NCBI GenBank assembly: GCA_032622095.1
Contig: CP136063.1
Coordinates: 213,733,982-213,797,981 of the forward strand
Source: Siphonodentalium dalli
Taxonomy: Eukaryota; Mollusca; Scaphopoda; Gadilida; Siphonodentaliidae
Direction: 5' to 3'
DNA length: 64,000 nt
Positions within the stretch are counted from its first letter, which is position 1; the number at the start of each line of letters is the position of its first letter. This document shows positions 34,870 through 46,794 of the stretch, one piece after another. The notes under the pieces are model-generated. The model did not search any database, was not told where the DNA came from, and saw only the letters and a list, made by a program, of their open reading frames with translations. The position numbers were made by a program, and so were the translations under genes.

Positions 34870-36495
34870 TTTTCTAAAGTGACGCCGTTGTTGTCAGGGG
34901 CACAAAAGGGGGAGGGGCAGAACAAACATTTGTCGCTGATTGCCACCAAACTTATATATAATCATCCCCATAATATGAGGAATCTAATGGCGTGGTTTAA
35001 ATATTTCAAAAGTCGCGCCTTTCGCGTCAGGGGTGCCCGGAAGGGGGGGGGGCAGATTTTTTTTCTGTCGCCGATTGCCACGAAACTTACATATAATCAT
35101 CCCCATGATATGAAGAATCCAACGGTGTGGTTTAAATATGTCAAAAGTGGCGTCGTTTGAGTCAGGGATGAACGGAAGGGGAGAGGGGCACCAAAATTGA
35201 TAAAACTAATTTTAGCGCCGATTTCCACCAAATTGATATATATTCTTCTTCATGATACAAGAAATCTAATTGTGCGATTTAACAACGCCAAATTGTTGTT
35301 TTTGGATGAGAGATTGGGAGGGGGTGGGCACTAAATTTGATAAGTCGCCGATTGCCACCACACTTATACAAAATCATCCCCATGGTATGAGGAGTCTAAT
35401 GGTGTGGCTTTTATCAGTCAAATGTGGCCTCATCGAGTCAGGGTTGCATTGAAAGGGACAGGGGCACCAAAATTGATGCACAATTTTTTAGCGCCAATTT
35501 CCACCAAATTGATTCACGTTCTTATCCATGATACGAGGACTCTAATCGTGATTTAAAGACGCCATAGTGGTGCTGTTTGGGTGAGAGATGGAGATTTGAT
35601 AAAACAAATTGTTTAGTCGCCGATTAGCACCAAACTTATAAACAATCATCTCCATGATAGCAGGAGTGTAATCGTGTGGTTTAAGGATGTCACAAGTGGG
35701 GCCATTCGAGTCAGTGGTGTATAGAGATGAGAGGGACACAACAAATTATATCTATATGTTTAGTGCCGATTTCCACCAGATTGATACATATTCTTCTCCG
35801 TGATACGAGGAATCTTATCGTGTGGTTTAGATGCACCAAATTGGTGCCCTATGGGTGAGAGATATGGGGACCTTAAATTTGATACGAATTTGTATACTCG
35901 CCAATTTTCACCAATTTCATATATATGCATCGCTAATATCTAATGAGTCTTAGTGTGTGTAGCTTGAGTCCGAAATAGGGACGGGAGGGTCACCAAAACT
36001 GTAACAAAATATTTTTAGTACCAATTACCATCAAATTCAGACACGTTCTTCTCAAATGATACAAGAAATAAAATCGTGCTGTCTGTCTGTCTTTGTGTCT
36101 GTCTGTGTGCGTTCTATATATAACTTCACGCGGTACAATCGAGATGGCACCAAGGCGTTCTAAGAGGGGTAACTTTTTACAAGGAAGATAATAGTGCGGG
36201 TTAAAATTTTCTAAAATGACGCTGTTGGTGGGAGGGGAAATTAAAAAAATATTGTGAAATTGTTTTGTTGCTGATTTCCACCAAACGAATACATAATCAC
36301 CTTCGCAATATGGCGTTGTTCGAGTCAGCGTTGCATCAACAATTAATTTAATAAACCAAATTCCACCAAATTCATACACGTTTTTCTCTAATGATATACC
36401 ATGGATTAAATCACATTTGGTGTCGTTTGCGTCACGGATGGCGAGCGAATATGCACTATCATTGATAAGATTGCTATTCGCCGATATCCACATAT
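34870..36495 (+). repeat. Diverged tandem monomers of about 138 bp inside the Helitron
   Basis: About eleven monomers. One type has GCCGATTGCCACCAAACTTA then AATCATCCCCATGATATGAG. The other has GCCGATTTCCACCAAATTGA then ATTCTTCTTCATGATACAAG. They largely alternate, giving a dimer of about 275-280 bp. Between them lie GTGTGGTTTAA, CGAGTCAGGG and GGGGAGGGGCACCAAAATTG. The open frames here are chance. Confidence 0.85.
36080..36240 (+). repeat. Second copy of the Helitron head block
   Basis: CTGTCTGTCTGTCTTTGTGTC, a TTCACGC or TTCACAG block, GGCACCAAGGCGTTCTA and GGTAACTTTTTAC follow the same order as 34751-34900. Suggests an internal duplication or a Helitron-in-Helitron origin. Confidence 0.65.
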
Positions 36496-37500
36496 AAGTT
36501 ATATACAGTCACCAGGCCATCTCCATATCATTTTAAGTAGTTGGGCGTTCAGATTTCACAATCCCGACATATGGTGACCCACATAAGTCACTTGAACAAT
36601 TATATCTTCTTAACAGTAATATTGATATGGGAATGCCAATCAAGGCATTCACACATTTAGCTAGCAAAAAGAGATAACTAGAAGAAGCATTAAACGTATA
36701 TTTATCATTCTATTGAAGAGATACATATATTCGTGCAAACTTAGAGACCTCGAACCATCAGAGGATTGCATATATATAATAACAAAATTTAGTCTGTTCC
36801 ATTCAATACAGTTTCCACAAAAAGTTACAATTTGTCAAGAGATATGGAAGGCCTGTTCAAAAATAGTGGTCACAGTGTGCAGTCAAATATAGTTTCTTCT
36901 GATATACAAGAAAATGCAGTTAGTAGCACAAGACTATTCAGGATCCTACCAATACTGACATCTGACAAGGGTTTTAGAACAGACTCATCGACTGACATAA
37001 ACTCAAAATCTCGCTCTGTGCACATGTAGCTGATATGTAGCGCAGCAACATTTCGTTTAAACTTAGAATATTTAGCCAATATATATAGCACCATGAACAT
37101 AGGAGCACCTGGAATTTCTTTGCAACATCTGTATCTTCATGGAGATATGATAGACAGGTGTCCTCGAGATCTTAGTCCAACCCACTAGATTGATTGATAC
37201 ATCTCTATATGTAAAACCCAATTATCATCTTTTATCGAACTAATGTGTTTATGATGTTCATGTATCATATTATAACGTCTAATGTATACGCTGTTCTAAA
37301 TAAATAAATACTTCATTATTTGTGGAACGGATTAATGGCGATAAACAGAATGACAATTGACAAGGTGAGCCACTACTTATATTCCATGACTGTAATAATC
37401 ATCTTTTGTGATGCTATTTGAATATACAATTTATGAGAAAACGTATAATACTTTAAGCAAGAGCATTCTCTATTCCCAACAAGTATCCACAGCATACATC
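36496..37500. other. Helitron 3' interior; no recognised gene
   Basis: A 65-codon frame (36832-37029) has no recognisable motif. AATAAATAAATAC near 37299 could be a poly(A) signal of a captured transcript fragment, but this is speculative. Confidence 0.4.
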
Positions 37501-37530
37501 AACCTGGGCAACGCCGGGTAACCCAGCTAG

Positions 37531-39974
37531 TATATAATAAACGCAAAACCGCAACGCAACAAGGCCATAACCAGGAGAAACCTTAAAAATGCAGACTGGG
37601 ATAAATTTAGAGAACTTGTTAACTCCAACATAGATAACTTTGAAATCAAAAATCCTAAAAACATTGAAACCGCAGCAAAATCGATTTCAGAAACACTTAA
37701 GGACGCTATCGACATAGCATGCCGCAAAAAGGAAATAAAGCAAAACACCTGGAGAGTCTCAAAGGAAACACTCGAAACGATACGACTCAAGCGCAAAATA
37801 TGCAGATTAATGAAAAAACATCCAAACGACACCGAATATAGAACCTAACGAGACGAGTTAAAAAAGCAGTTAAACTCGAAAAACGAGAATCCTGGGAACG
37901 AGTAACCACTGAATTGGGCGATAGACATCTTGATCAGGGGGGGGGGTCGGAAAATTTTTTCAGGCACGTATGGCATTTTTTCCCTTTCGATCTTTTTTTG
38001 TACCCACCCACCCCCACCGCCAATTTTTGTTCCGTTTTCGGCAGTTGTAAACAGCTGTATATGAATTTCTGTCCATACTATTTATCATGGATGTTAACAT
38101 GGATATGTAAATAGGAATGAGTCATTTTGAGGTCATTCGGCCAAAAAAACATGGCTGCCAGCGGCCATCTTGGATTTCAAAATTTGCAACAAAATACAAC
38201 ACGATACTGCCTGCAGTCAGTTTACAGTTAGAATTACATTATTTCTCTCATTCAAAGTGGTTTTGAAGCCCAACTCATTGCCAAAACACTAAAAAACAAG
38301 CAGGAATTTTTTTTTTTAGTTGCGGAAAAAATTGCTTATTGGTGGCTTTGGCCACCCACCCACCCCGGCATACGTGCCGGAATTTTTTTTCTTCACCCCC
38401 CCCCCCCCCCCCCTGTCTTGATGGGAAATTCTGGAAAACATTCAAAGTCCTAACTGGCCAAGCCAAATCAAATACAAATGATAACCACTTAACGACGAAA
38501 ATAGCGAAACATTCACAAACGAGTCAGACAAAGCTTCAATATTCGCCAAATCCCTACAAAATATTCATAAAACCCACACTGGAAATCAATTTTGCGAAAA
38601 ATTCAGAACCAAGGTAATTAACTACATTAAACAAAACAAACACATATTTGTACAACGCGACGAACCTATTCAAGAATCGGACGACGACCACACACTCGCT
38701 AAGAAAATAACAATTCAAGAAATTAAGGACTGCCTTAAACGTGCCAAACCAAATAAAGCCGCAGGCGACGATGACATAACCTTTGGCATAATTAAACAAG
38801 GACCAGAATCTCTATTCAATAGATTAGAAACAATCTATAATAAATGTTTATAACATGGATATTTCCCTAAGATATGGAAATGCGCACTTGGAGTTATGAT
38901 ACCTAAACCGAATAAAGATCACACAATTGCGACAAATTTTAGACCTATCAGTCTACTTCAATCTTTGGGCAACCTTTTTGAAAGAATCATCAGCACTAGA
39001 TTATCCGACCACTTAGAAAATAAAAATTTCGTTAACAAATTCCAACGCGCGTACAGACGGGGCCGCGAAGGAACTGAACATATCTACAGAATAGTAGAAG
39101 ACATGCGCACTGCGCTAAACAGGGGGTGGGTTGGAGCTGCAACTTTCTTAGACGTAGAAAAGGCATTTGATTCAGTCTGGCACCACGGACTCCGATATAA
39201 ATTAAAAACAACTACCGACATCCCGACCAAAATGCTAAGACTTATATCTTCATTGCTGATGCAAAGATCAATAAAAGTCAGAGTAGGCGAGGTAATATCA
39301 GACAGAGTATAACTCAAGGCGGGAACGACCCAGGGGTCAGTATTAAGCCCGTTACTATTTTTAATCTACGTAAACGACATACCCAATAACTCAACATACA
39401 ATGTGCAAATTTCGCAATTCGCCGATGACCTGGGCCTCTGGACCACGAGGGGTAACCCCAAACAACTGGAAATCAGAATCCAAAAGCAACTCAACGATCT
39501 AGAAGGATGGTGCTCAAAATGGCGAATTAAACTTAATGCTAAAACAAAAATCAACTGATAGTATTCAGTAAATGGAGAAAAAAATCGAACTCAACCTTTC
39601 CATATTTGGCGAAAATTTCGAACAAACCGAAGAGGCAACACTCTTAGGCATAAATCTTGACTACAAACTCAATTTTAAGAAACACGTAACTAATATCGCA
39701 ACCAGAGCAAAACAGAGAATTGGACTTTTAAGAATGCTCAGGGGCACATATTGGGGACTTCATTCCGCAACCCTAATTAAACTTTATAAACAATACGTCA
39801 GACCAATTATGGAATATGGGGCAATTGTTACTGCAGAACTACCCAAGGCAACTATAAATAAACTACAAGTAATTCAAAACTCTGCCTTGAGAATGGCACT
39901 TCAAGAAAATACTCGCACACCAATCACTGCCCTACATTCAGCAGCTGACATATACCCACTGCAGGATAGGTTAA
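37531..39974 (+). pseudogene. Jockey-like LINE ORF2, linker and RT (copy B), interrupted by a hAT-like MITE
   Basis: Begins directly after the Helitron with the linker (RRNLKNADWDKFRELV) and goes through ESWERVTTELGDRHLD. It then resumes after the MITE as GKFWKTFKVLTGQ and runs through the full RT: PNKAAGDDDITF, NFRPISLLQSLG, FLDVEKAFDSVW, QGSVLSPLLF, QFADDLGLW, LGINLDYKLNFKKH. Breaks: frameshift near 37848, stop at 38851-38853, stop at 39310-39312, frameshift near 39545. All of these that fall in the duplicated region are shared with copy C. Ends at the piggyBac-like element. Confidence 0.92.
37935..38415 (+). mobile_element. hAT-like MITE (481 bp) in the LINE ORF, copy B
   Basis: Ends CAGGGG...CCCCTG with imperfect inverted repeats of about 45 bp that include AAATTTTTTC..GGCACGTATG. 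Flanked by TCTTGAT at 37928-37934 and 38416-38422 (7 bp exact; 8 bp with one mismatch, the hAT length). Removing it with one target copy keeps the LINE frame (GDRHLD-GKFWK). No transposase. Contains GGCCATCTTGGATTTC (38165). Confidence 0.82.
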
Positions 39975-40362
39975 CCCTTTACCCAACAGAAGGGCCCTGT
40001 GCCAATGCATTCTCTTATATATGCGAGTCGACCATAGGTCGCCTCGCATATATAAGAGAATGCATTGGCTTAACACATTAAAAATTATAAAATTGTTAAA
40101 GAATGTAAGAAAAAATGGTAAAAAGTGTTAAAAAAAAGATTTTGATTAGGACAATGCATTCTCTTATATATGCGAGGCGACCTATGGTCGACTCGCATAT
40201 ATAAGAGAATGCATTGGCACAGGGCATAACTGTAACCATCAAATGTGGTCAATGAGCCGGTTCCAATGATATCCATATTTGTATAGTTTTATTGAGACAG
40301 ACCCAAGATAATTTAGGCTGTTGCAGCTTTATTTGGCCGGTTTTGGCCGGTTTGTTGGGTAC
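39975..40362 (+). mobile_element. piggyBac-like MITE, copy B, 3' end lost at the duplication joint
   Basis: TTAA at 39971-39974, then CCCTTTACCCAACA, the two nested hairpins, and the 3' end stopping at TGTTGGGTA where the next duplicate begins. The closing AAGGG and TTAA are absent. Confidence 0.9.
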
Positions 40363-40407
40363 TCCTGGGAACGAGTAACCACTGAATTGGGCGATAGACA
40401 TCTTGAT

Positions 40408-40883
40408 CAGGGGGGGGGGGGGTCGGAAATTTTTTTCAGGCACGTATGGCATTTTTTCCCTTTCGATCTTTTTTTGTACCCACCCACCCCCACCGCCAAT
40501 TTTTGTTCCGTTTTCGGCAGTTGTAAACAGCTGTATATGAATTTATGTCCATACTATTTATCATGGATGTTAACATGGATATGTAAATAGGAATGAGTCA
40601 TTTTGAGGTCATTCGGCCAAAAAAACATGGCTGCCAGCGGCCATCTTGGATTTCAAAATTTGCAACAAAATACAACACGATACTGCCTGCAGTCAGTTTA
40701 CAGTTAGAATTACATTATTTCTCTCATTCAAAGTGGTTTTGAAGCCCAACTCATTGCCAAAACACTAAAAAACAAGCAGGAATTTTTTTTTTTAGTTGCG
40801 GAAAAAATTGCTTATTGGTGGCTTTGGCCACCCACCCACCCCGGCATACGTGCCGGAATTTTTTTTCTTCACCCCCCCCCCTG
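40408..40883 (+). mobile_element. hAT-like MITE, copy C (476 bp)
   Basis: Same position and target duplication (TCTTGAT at 40401-40407 and 40884-40890). It differs mainly by run length: 13 G at the 5' end instead of 10, and 10 C at the 3' end instead of 18. Confidence 0.82.
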
Positions 40884-42442
40884 TCTTGATGGGAAATTCT
40901 GGAAAACATTCAAAGTCCTAACTGGCCAAGCCAAATCAAATACAAATGATAACCACTTAACGACGAAAATAGCGAAACATTCACAAACGAGTCAGACAAA
41001 GCTTCAATATTCGCCAAATCCCTACAAAATATTCATAAAACCCACACTGGAAATCAATTTTGCGAAAAATTCAGAACCAAGGTAATTAACTACATTAAAC
41101 AAAACAAACACATATTTGTACAACGCGACGAACCTATTCAAGAATCGGACGACGACCACACACTCGCTAAGAAAATAACAATTCAAGAAATTAAGGACTG
41201 CCTTAAACGTGCCAAACCAAATAAAGCCGCAGGCGACGATGACATAACCTTTGGCATAATTAAACAAGGACCAGAATCTCTATTCAATAGATTAGAAACA
41301 ATCTATAATAAATGTTTATAACATGGATATTTCCCTAAGATATGGAAATGCGCACTTGGAGTTATGATACCTAAACCGAATAAAGATCACACAATTGCGA
41401 CAAATTTTAGACCTATCAGTCTACTTCAATCTTTGGGCAACCTTTTTGAAAGAATCATCAGCACTAGATTATCCGACCACTTAGAAAATAAAAATTTCGT
41501 TAACAAATTCCAACGCGCGTACAGACGGGGCCGCGAAGGAACTGAACATATCTACAGAATAGTAGAAGACATGCGCACTGCGCTAAACAGGGGGTGGGTT
41601 GGAGCTGCAACTTTCTTAGACGTAGAAAAGGCATTTGATTCAGTCTGGCACCACGGACTCCGATATAAATTAAAAACAACTACCGACATCCCGACCAAAA
41701 TGCTAAGACTTATATCTTCATTTCTGATGCAAAGATCAATAAAAGTCAGAGTAGGCGAGGTAATATCAGACAGAGTATAACTCAAGGCGGGAACGACCCA
41801 GGGGTCAGTATTAAGCCCGTTACTATTTTTAATCTACGTAAACGACATACCCAATAACTCAACATACAATGTGCAAATTTCGCAATTCGCCGATGACCTG
41901 GGCCTCTGGACCACGAGGGGTAACCCCAAACAACTGGAAATCAGAATCCAAAAGCAACTCAACGATCTAGAAGGATGGTGCTCAAAATGGCGAATTAAAC
42001 TTAATGCTAAAACAAAAATCAACTGATAGTATTCAGTAAATGGAGAAAAAAATCGAACTCAACCTTTCCATATTTGGCGAAAATTTCGAACAAACCGAAG
42101 AGGCAACACTCTTAGGCATAAATCTTGACTACAAACTCAATTTTAAGAAACACGTAACTAATATCGCAACCAGAGCAAAACAGAGAATTGGACTTTTAAG
42201 AATGCTCAGGGGCACATATTGGGGACTTCATTCCGCAACCCTAATTAAACTTTATAAACAATACGTCAGACCAATTATGGAATATGGGGCAATTGTTACT
42301 GCAGAACTACCCAAGGCAACTATAAATAAACTACAAGTAATTCAAAACTCTGCCTTGAGAATGGCACTTCAAGAAAATACTCGCACACCAATCACTGCCC
42401 TACATTCAGCAGCTGACATATACCCACTGCAGGATAGGTTAA

Positions 42443-42834
42443 CCCTTTACCCAACAGAAGGGCCCTGTGCCAATGCATTCTCTTATATATGCGAGTCGAC
42501 CATAGGTCGCCTCGCATATATAAGAGAATGCATTGGCTTAACACATTAAAAATTATAAAATTGTTAAAGAATGTAAGAAAAAATGGTAAAAAGTGTTAAA
42601 AAAAAGATTTTGATTAGGACAATGCATTCTCTTATATATGCGAGGCGACCTATGGTCGACTCGCATATATAAGAGAATGCATTGGCACAGGGCATAACTG
42701 TAACCATCAAATGTGGTCAATGAGCCGGTTCCAATGATATCCATATTTGTATAGTTTTATTGAGACAGACCCAAGATAATTTAGGCTGTTGCAGCTTTAT
42801 TTGGCCGGTTTTGGCCGGTTTGTTGGGTAAAGGG
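42443..42834 (+). mobile_element. piggyBac-like MITE, copy C (392 bp)
   Basis: Complete, with TTAA at 42439-42442 and 42835-42838. The spacer between its two hairpins is slightly longer than in copy A (an added AGTGTTAAAA stretch). Confidence 0.9.
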
Positions 42835-42939
42835 TTAAACACTCTAGCGGCTCAAACATTACAAAGACTCCAAGGTAGCTCACTAATGGAGGAACTAGAA
42901 CTCCCAAAATTTCTACTAACTAAACAAAAACAATCCTAA

Positions 42940-43205
42940 CACAATCCCACCAATCATTCGACCGCCAAAAACAAGGACGCCGCCACCAAATTCGCCAAGT
43001 GTCATATGCCCTAGTACTAGGGGTAGGCATTTGTTGTGGTATTAGGAAGGCAAACCATGAAATTCGCCGAAAGTCATATGCTCTAGTACTAGAGGTAGTC
43101 TTTCGCTGTGGTGTTAATTAGAAGGCAAAACAAAGAATTCGCCGTGAGTCCTATGCTCTACTTCTAGAGGTAGGCTCTCGTTGAGGTGCCAAGTAAGATA
43201 AAACA
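42940..43205 (+). repeat. LINE 3' UTR with three tandem repeats, copy C
   Basis: Same AATTCGCC-led units as at 8527-8750. One unit reads GCCCTAGTACTAGGGG in place of GCTCTAGTACTAGAGG, a compensating pair that keeps the small palindrome. Confidence 0.7.
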
Positions 43206-45412
43206 CAAAAAATCTGGCCGGCGAGTCGAAGTCGGTTCTGGTTCATCCGGAATAGACCCCTCAATGGTCACGCCATCAATTCCCCAATACAATAAACACT
43301 TTCCAGTCAACAACACAAATAGACTTATCTCACAGAACTCATAAAAAACGCGAGGTCGATCAAGTTACTAACATAGTCAAGTCACACGGATAGTAAGTAT
43401 ACTAATCAACTCTCTTCTAGCTACACACGGAACAACACACAGGAAATTATATCAGTCATCCACACCTGGAAGACAGGTAATTATGAATTATATTTCAAAG
43501 GGCTCTTTGAGACGTACTGCTCATCGACAGGATATCACTGTGAATTGGCCACGCCCTCCTGTAGTAATGCAAGTCCTCAATAAATTCCAATGTTAGAACT
43601 CAGTATAAACAACTCATTGTGTATGTACTAACCCATCCATGCAAAATCCGCAATATCGACCGTCTAACAAGACTAACAATAATATTAAAACGTAGGGTAG
43701 CGGGCTCAGGTCCTAGATCGCTCCTTGGGCGCTGATGAATGTCGTCGGGCGGCATAGATACGCCTGTCGTGGCCGTAGTATAAGCCATTGAGTAATTATC
43801 TCGTTCAAACAATCAACGACTAACCTGCTAACCTTATATATAAAATAAACTGATAAAATTATCCCACACTCCAAATACAATTTGTACGGGTGACCGCAAG
43901 TATTAACGGAGCTTGCCTTTACACGTTGTTTGTTGTTTGCCTGTGTGGCCGTAATATAAGCTAACAATAATTATCTCCTTCAAACTGACTAACAATCACA
44001 TACACATTTTAAATACATGCTTTCACCCACACCCGTGCGTACAGGAAGACATAATTATCAGCAACAACACTCGGTACTCAAACCTTCAGAGAAATACCAC
44101 CAACACAGTCCGGCCTCAGCTGCTTCCTCATCTGCGCATCTCAACACAATCAGTTCAACGGTTTCTGAGACCTACACAGGAGTGTAATGCGGGCATTGCA
44201 CCACCGAGAGTTGGGGAGCCCCGACCGACCTTAAGTCAACCGGCCGGCATTGCACACCCTTCCTAGGGTTGAGCCCGTAGTATAAGCCCTGAATACAACA
44301 TACTAAGGCAACGGAGTTCATGCATGCACTAACTAGGACACTAGTTAACAACAAACCACTAAATAAAAGATATCAACTAAGTTATAAACACACAACTCGT
44401 ACTATAAACAAGGTAAGTCTTCTCGCTGGTCCGCCTTTGAAATCGGGGGGGGAGGCTTTGCTTCCTGCTAGGGTAGCATGTAACCCATACTCTACAGTCA
44501 AACATCAAATGACTATTAAACACTCACAACCAAACTCAACAAACGCTCATCAGCGGCACTATGGCATTCAAAGTGGGTTGTAGGAGAGGGCTTACAGCCC
44601 TTTCCCGGGGGGATCATTCCAAACCCAAACTCCAAACCTAATTTTAATTATTTCTTTGGAAATATTAACACGAATATTGTTGATTTCCCTATATGTACTT
44701 TTGGACTGAAGGTTAGCAGTACGGTTATTGGTATAGGGCAGTCCAACTTTAATGATTTATGACGCAACATCGACAACCCCGTGTACGTGGTATCGCCAAA
44801 CCCGAGGGTATCACCAAACCCGAGAATTGAGGTTTTGAGAAATGAACATATCTTCCCTAAGATGAAGCTATATATCTCCCAGCTAAATGGTGATATCCAC
44901 TACTCAAAACATAGTTTCGCTAAGCGAAATGTTCCCTCAATGGGATAGCGACCATAGCTTGCTGTTATCATAAAAAGTAGACACGTTTTTACGTTAGCTA
45001 GTTCGTTTGAAACATAATTATCAGCCATATATGTCGGATAATGCGTGTGTCAATAGAAAAATATATGTTTAATTAGCCATAAAATTGTCTAGCCTGCAGA
45101 GCGGTTCGAAAAAATACTATTTGCGTCCAAGTGTGGATACCCACCATAATTTCGGATATCAACGCCGCAGATCGAGATGTCGTCAAACACAGATCTGGGA
45201 TGTCAAATATGCGAATGATATACTTCACATTTTGACCGTTTCTGCTTGAAAATATCCCAATTATCATTCGGACAGGTATATATTTCTCAAGCCAAAGGTT
45301 GAAAAAGTTCCTATATATATCCAATATATTTTATATTATAATTTATATTTATAGGTTATAATATGATCTTGGTGGCGTTACCATTTCTGACTATGGTTTT
45401 CTTGTATAGCAC
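43206..45412. other. Duplicated flank without recognised genes
   Basis: Equivalent of 8751-10950. The open frames have no recognisable motifs and differ between copies by changes that do not look codon-constrained. Confidence 0.45.
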
Positions 45413-45492
45413 TGCGCTCCGTGGTCCAGTGGTTAGCGTGTCGGACTTGTATTCGCTGTAAACACATCAATATAGGTTCGCAGCGCGTCGCC
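45413..45492 (+). repeat. tRNA-like SINE head or tRNA relic, copy 2
   Basis: Same A-box-like and B-box-like blocks as 10951-11030. Confidence 0.5.
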
Positions 45493-45514
45493 GGTCATTG
45501 AGTTTCCACATAGC

Positions 45515-45973
45515 CACAGTGTATAAACCGTACAAACATTAAATCGGAAGTTGTTTTCGAAAAGACGAAAAATGCTATTTTTAGAACGTAAATGTGACAG
45601 AAATATCACAACAACACCACAAAATCCAGGTTTCAGACGGACACACGGTCGCACCACATCTATAAACGTATTTATAAATTGTACATACACGTGTGCCGAT
45701 CGTAAGCGGGCTCCATTTGGGCGAAAGACTCTGTTTAATAAACAAAAGCGGCCTTTGATCACTTCAGAAAAAAACATTATCGCAAAAATTCCCTCTTCAA
45801 ATGTCATTTTAACACATAGCCAGCATCTGTCGGAAACCCCACTCTATTGCAACGGAAAGGCCGTTATGTGTGCAACATATATCGACATGCCCTTGGCTCG
45901 AGTGTATTCATAATTTAAAAGTAGAGAGTATTTATTTGGACACCCCACTCGTCAGTCTATGTACGCCTAGTTG
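45515..45973 (+). repeat. Left arm of a 459-bp inverted repeat
   Basis: Reverse complement of 49325-49783, from CACAGTGTATAAACCG to CGCCTAGTTG. Open frames on both strands (for example one starting MFSKRRKMLFLERK) are conserved between arms only as DNA and show no known domain. Confidence 0.85.
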
Positions 45974-46429
45974 TGTACGACGACAATACTATAGTTGCGA
46001 TGTTATTCAGGAATCGTACAGTAATGATATGTTCCTTTCGATCCACTTAAACATAACTATGTCTTCGAAATGTCACGTCATTGAACTTATAGACTCTGCC
46101 TGAATCAAACAAGGTATTCCGATACTATATTTAGCTACTTTGATTCGACTCCGCATGTAACAAAACTGTATTTGGGGTTTGAGGAAATATGTTGTATTCT
46201 GTGATGAAATTGTGTATAGGTCAGGAGTGGGGTCTACAATTGTTTTTCGAACACTAGGCGGGGCAGTGGTTGGTTCTGCAGCCCTGCTTACACATTTTTC
46301 CTGGCCCTGTAATTTTGTTCCTAGAGTCATTTGTCTTCAAAATAATGCGACAACAACAAATTCCCCATTAATTATAGTTGTGAAAATCGAATTATGAGAA
46401 CAAAATTGAATTCGTTATATGTCAAGGGT

Positions 46430-46600
46430 GGTACCAGATGGATTTTGGGGTATCGGGGTTGGAGGTAGTTAAAGCCCCCCCCCCCCCGTCGGGGAGGGTT
46501 GCAATCTGCAATGGCTAATCCTGTATAGCTCCCCCGCCCCTCTCTTGAAGGGGCTGGTAACCCATGAGTCGAGCAATCCGGCGCCTCCCCATGCGTTATG
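46430..46600. repeat. Dispersed C-rich repeat, related to 4621-4800
   Basis: Shares TCTGCAATGG, a C13 run and CCGGCGCC with the other copy. Confidence 0.5.
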
Positions 46601-46794
46601 TCATAATGAAACTAACATTTTGGTGATCCCCATGTGCCATCGAAACTGAATGTGTTGTGACACTACGATATACCATATAGTGTTGAAACAATAAGCCATA
46701 AATAAAACTAATAGTATGGGGTAATGTATATTTCTGATCTAATTTTAGTACCACACGATTGCTCTTCAGTTAGACACATTAATATTAAAGGTAC

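Larger units (their letters stand above)
34739..37530 (+). mobile_element. Non-autonomous Helitron (2792 bp) inserted in the LINE ORF
   Basis: It starts TC (TCTATATTTGCG, then a GTCT array) and ends in a GC-rich foldable stretch (CTGGGCAACGCCGGGTAACCCAG) of the hairpin type followed by CTAG. It sits between an A and a T with no target duplication. These are the defining Helitron traits, and the LINE frame continues exactly across it. There is no Rep/helicase frame. The inside consists of diverged tandem monomers (34870-36495), a second head-like GTCT block (about 36080-36240) and an AT-rich 3' part with small open frames of no known type. Confidence 0.88.
37890..42835 (+). repeat. Tandem duplication of about 2.47 kb (37890-40362 and 40363-42835)
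   Basis: Offset is 2473 bp at the start and 2468 bp after the MITE; the 5-bp change comes from the G and C runs. The joint is visible as GGTTTGTTGGGTAC running straight into TCCTGGGAACGAG at 40363, inside the MITE end. Very few substitutions separate the units (for example 39255/41723 and 38065/40545), so it is recent. Confidence 0.96.
40363..42939 (+). pseudogene. Jockey-like LINE ORF2 (copy C), RT to stop
   Basis: Duplicate of copy B, starting in the linker (SWERVTTEL) and carrying the same hAT-like MITE and the same stops at 41319-41321 and 41778-41780. It alone keeps the ORF2 C-terminus after the piggyBac-like element: NTLAAQTLQRLQG to LLTKQKQS, then TAA at 42937-42939. The C-terminal end of this LINE lacks a CCHC-type knuckle in what can be seen. 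Dead copy. Confidence 0.9.
41156..45716 (+). repeat. Segmental duplication, copy 2, first part
   Basis: Matches 6693-11254 at high identity, with small indels such as loss of ACACGCTAAACCC after the LINE stop near 42940. Confidence 0.95.

Noticed and set aside
34879-35160. 93-codon frame with internal repeat (YNHPH..K)
   Set aside because: Comes from two 138-bp monomers; other monomers have stops and indels.
45551-45913. 120-codon frame conserved in the inverted copy at 49.6 kb
   Set aside because: Frames on both strands are equally open and indels break them in the other copies; no domain recognised.
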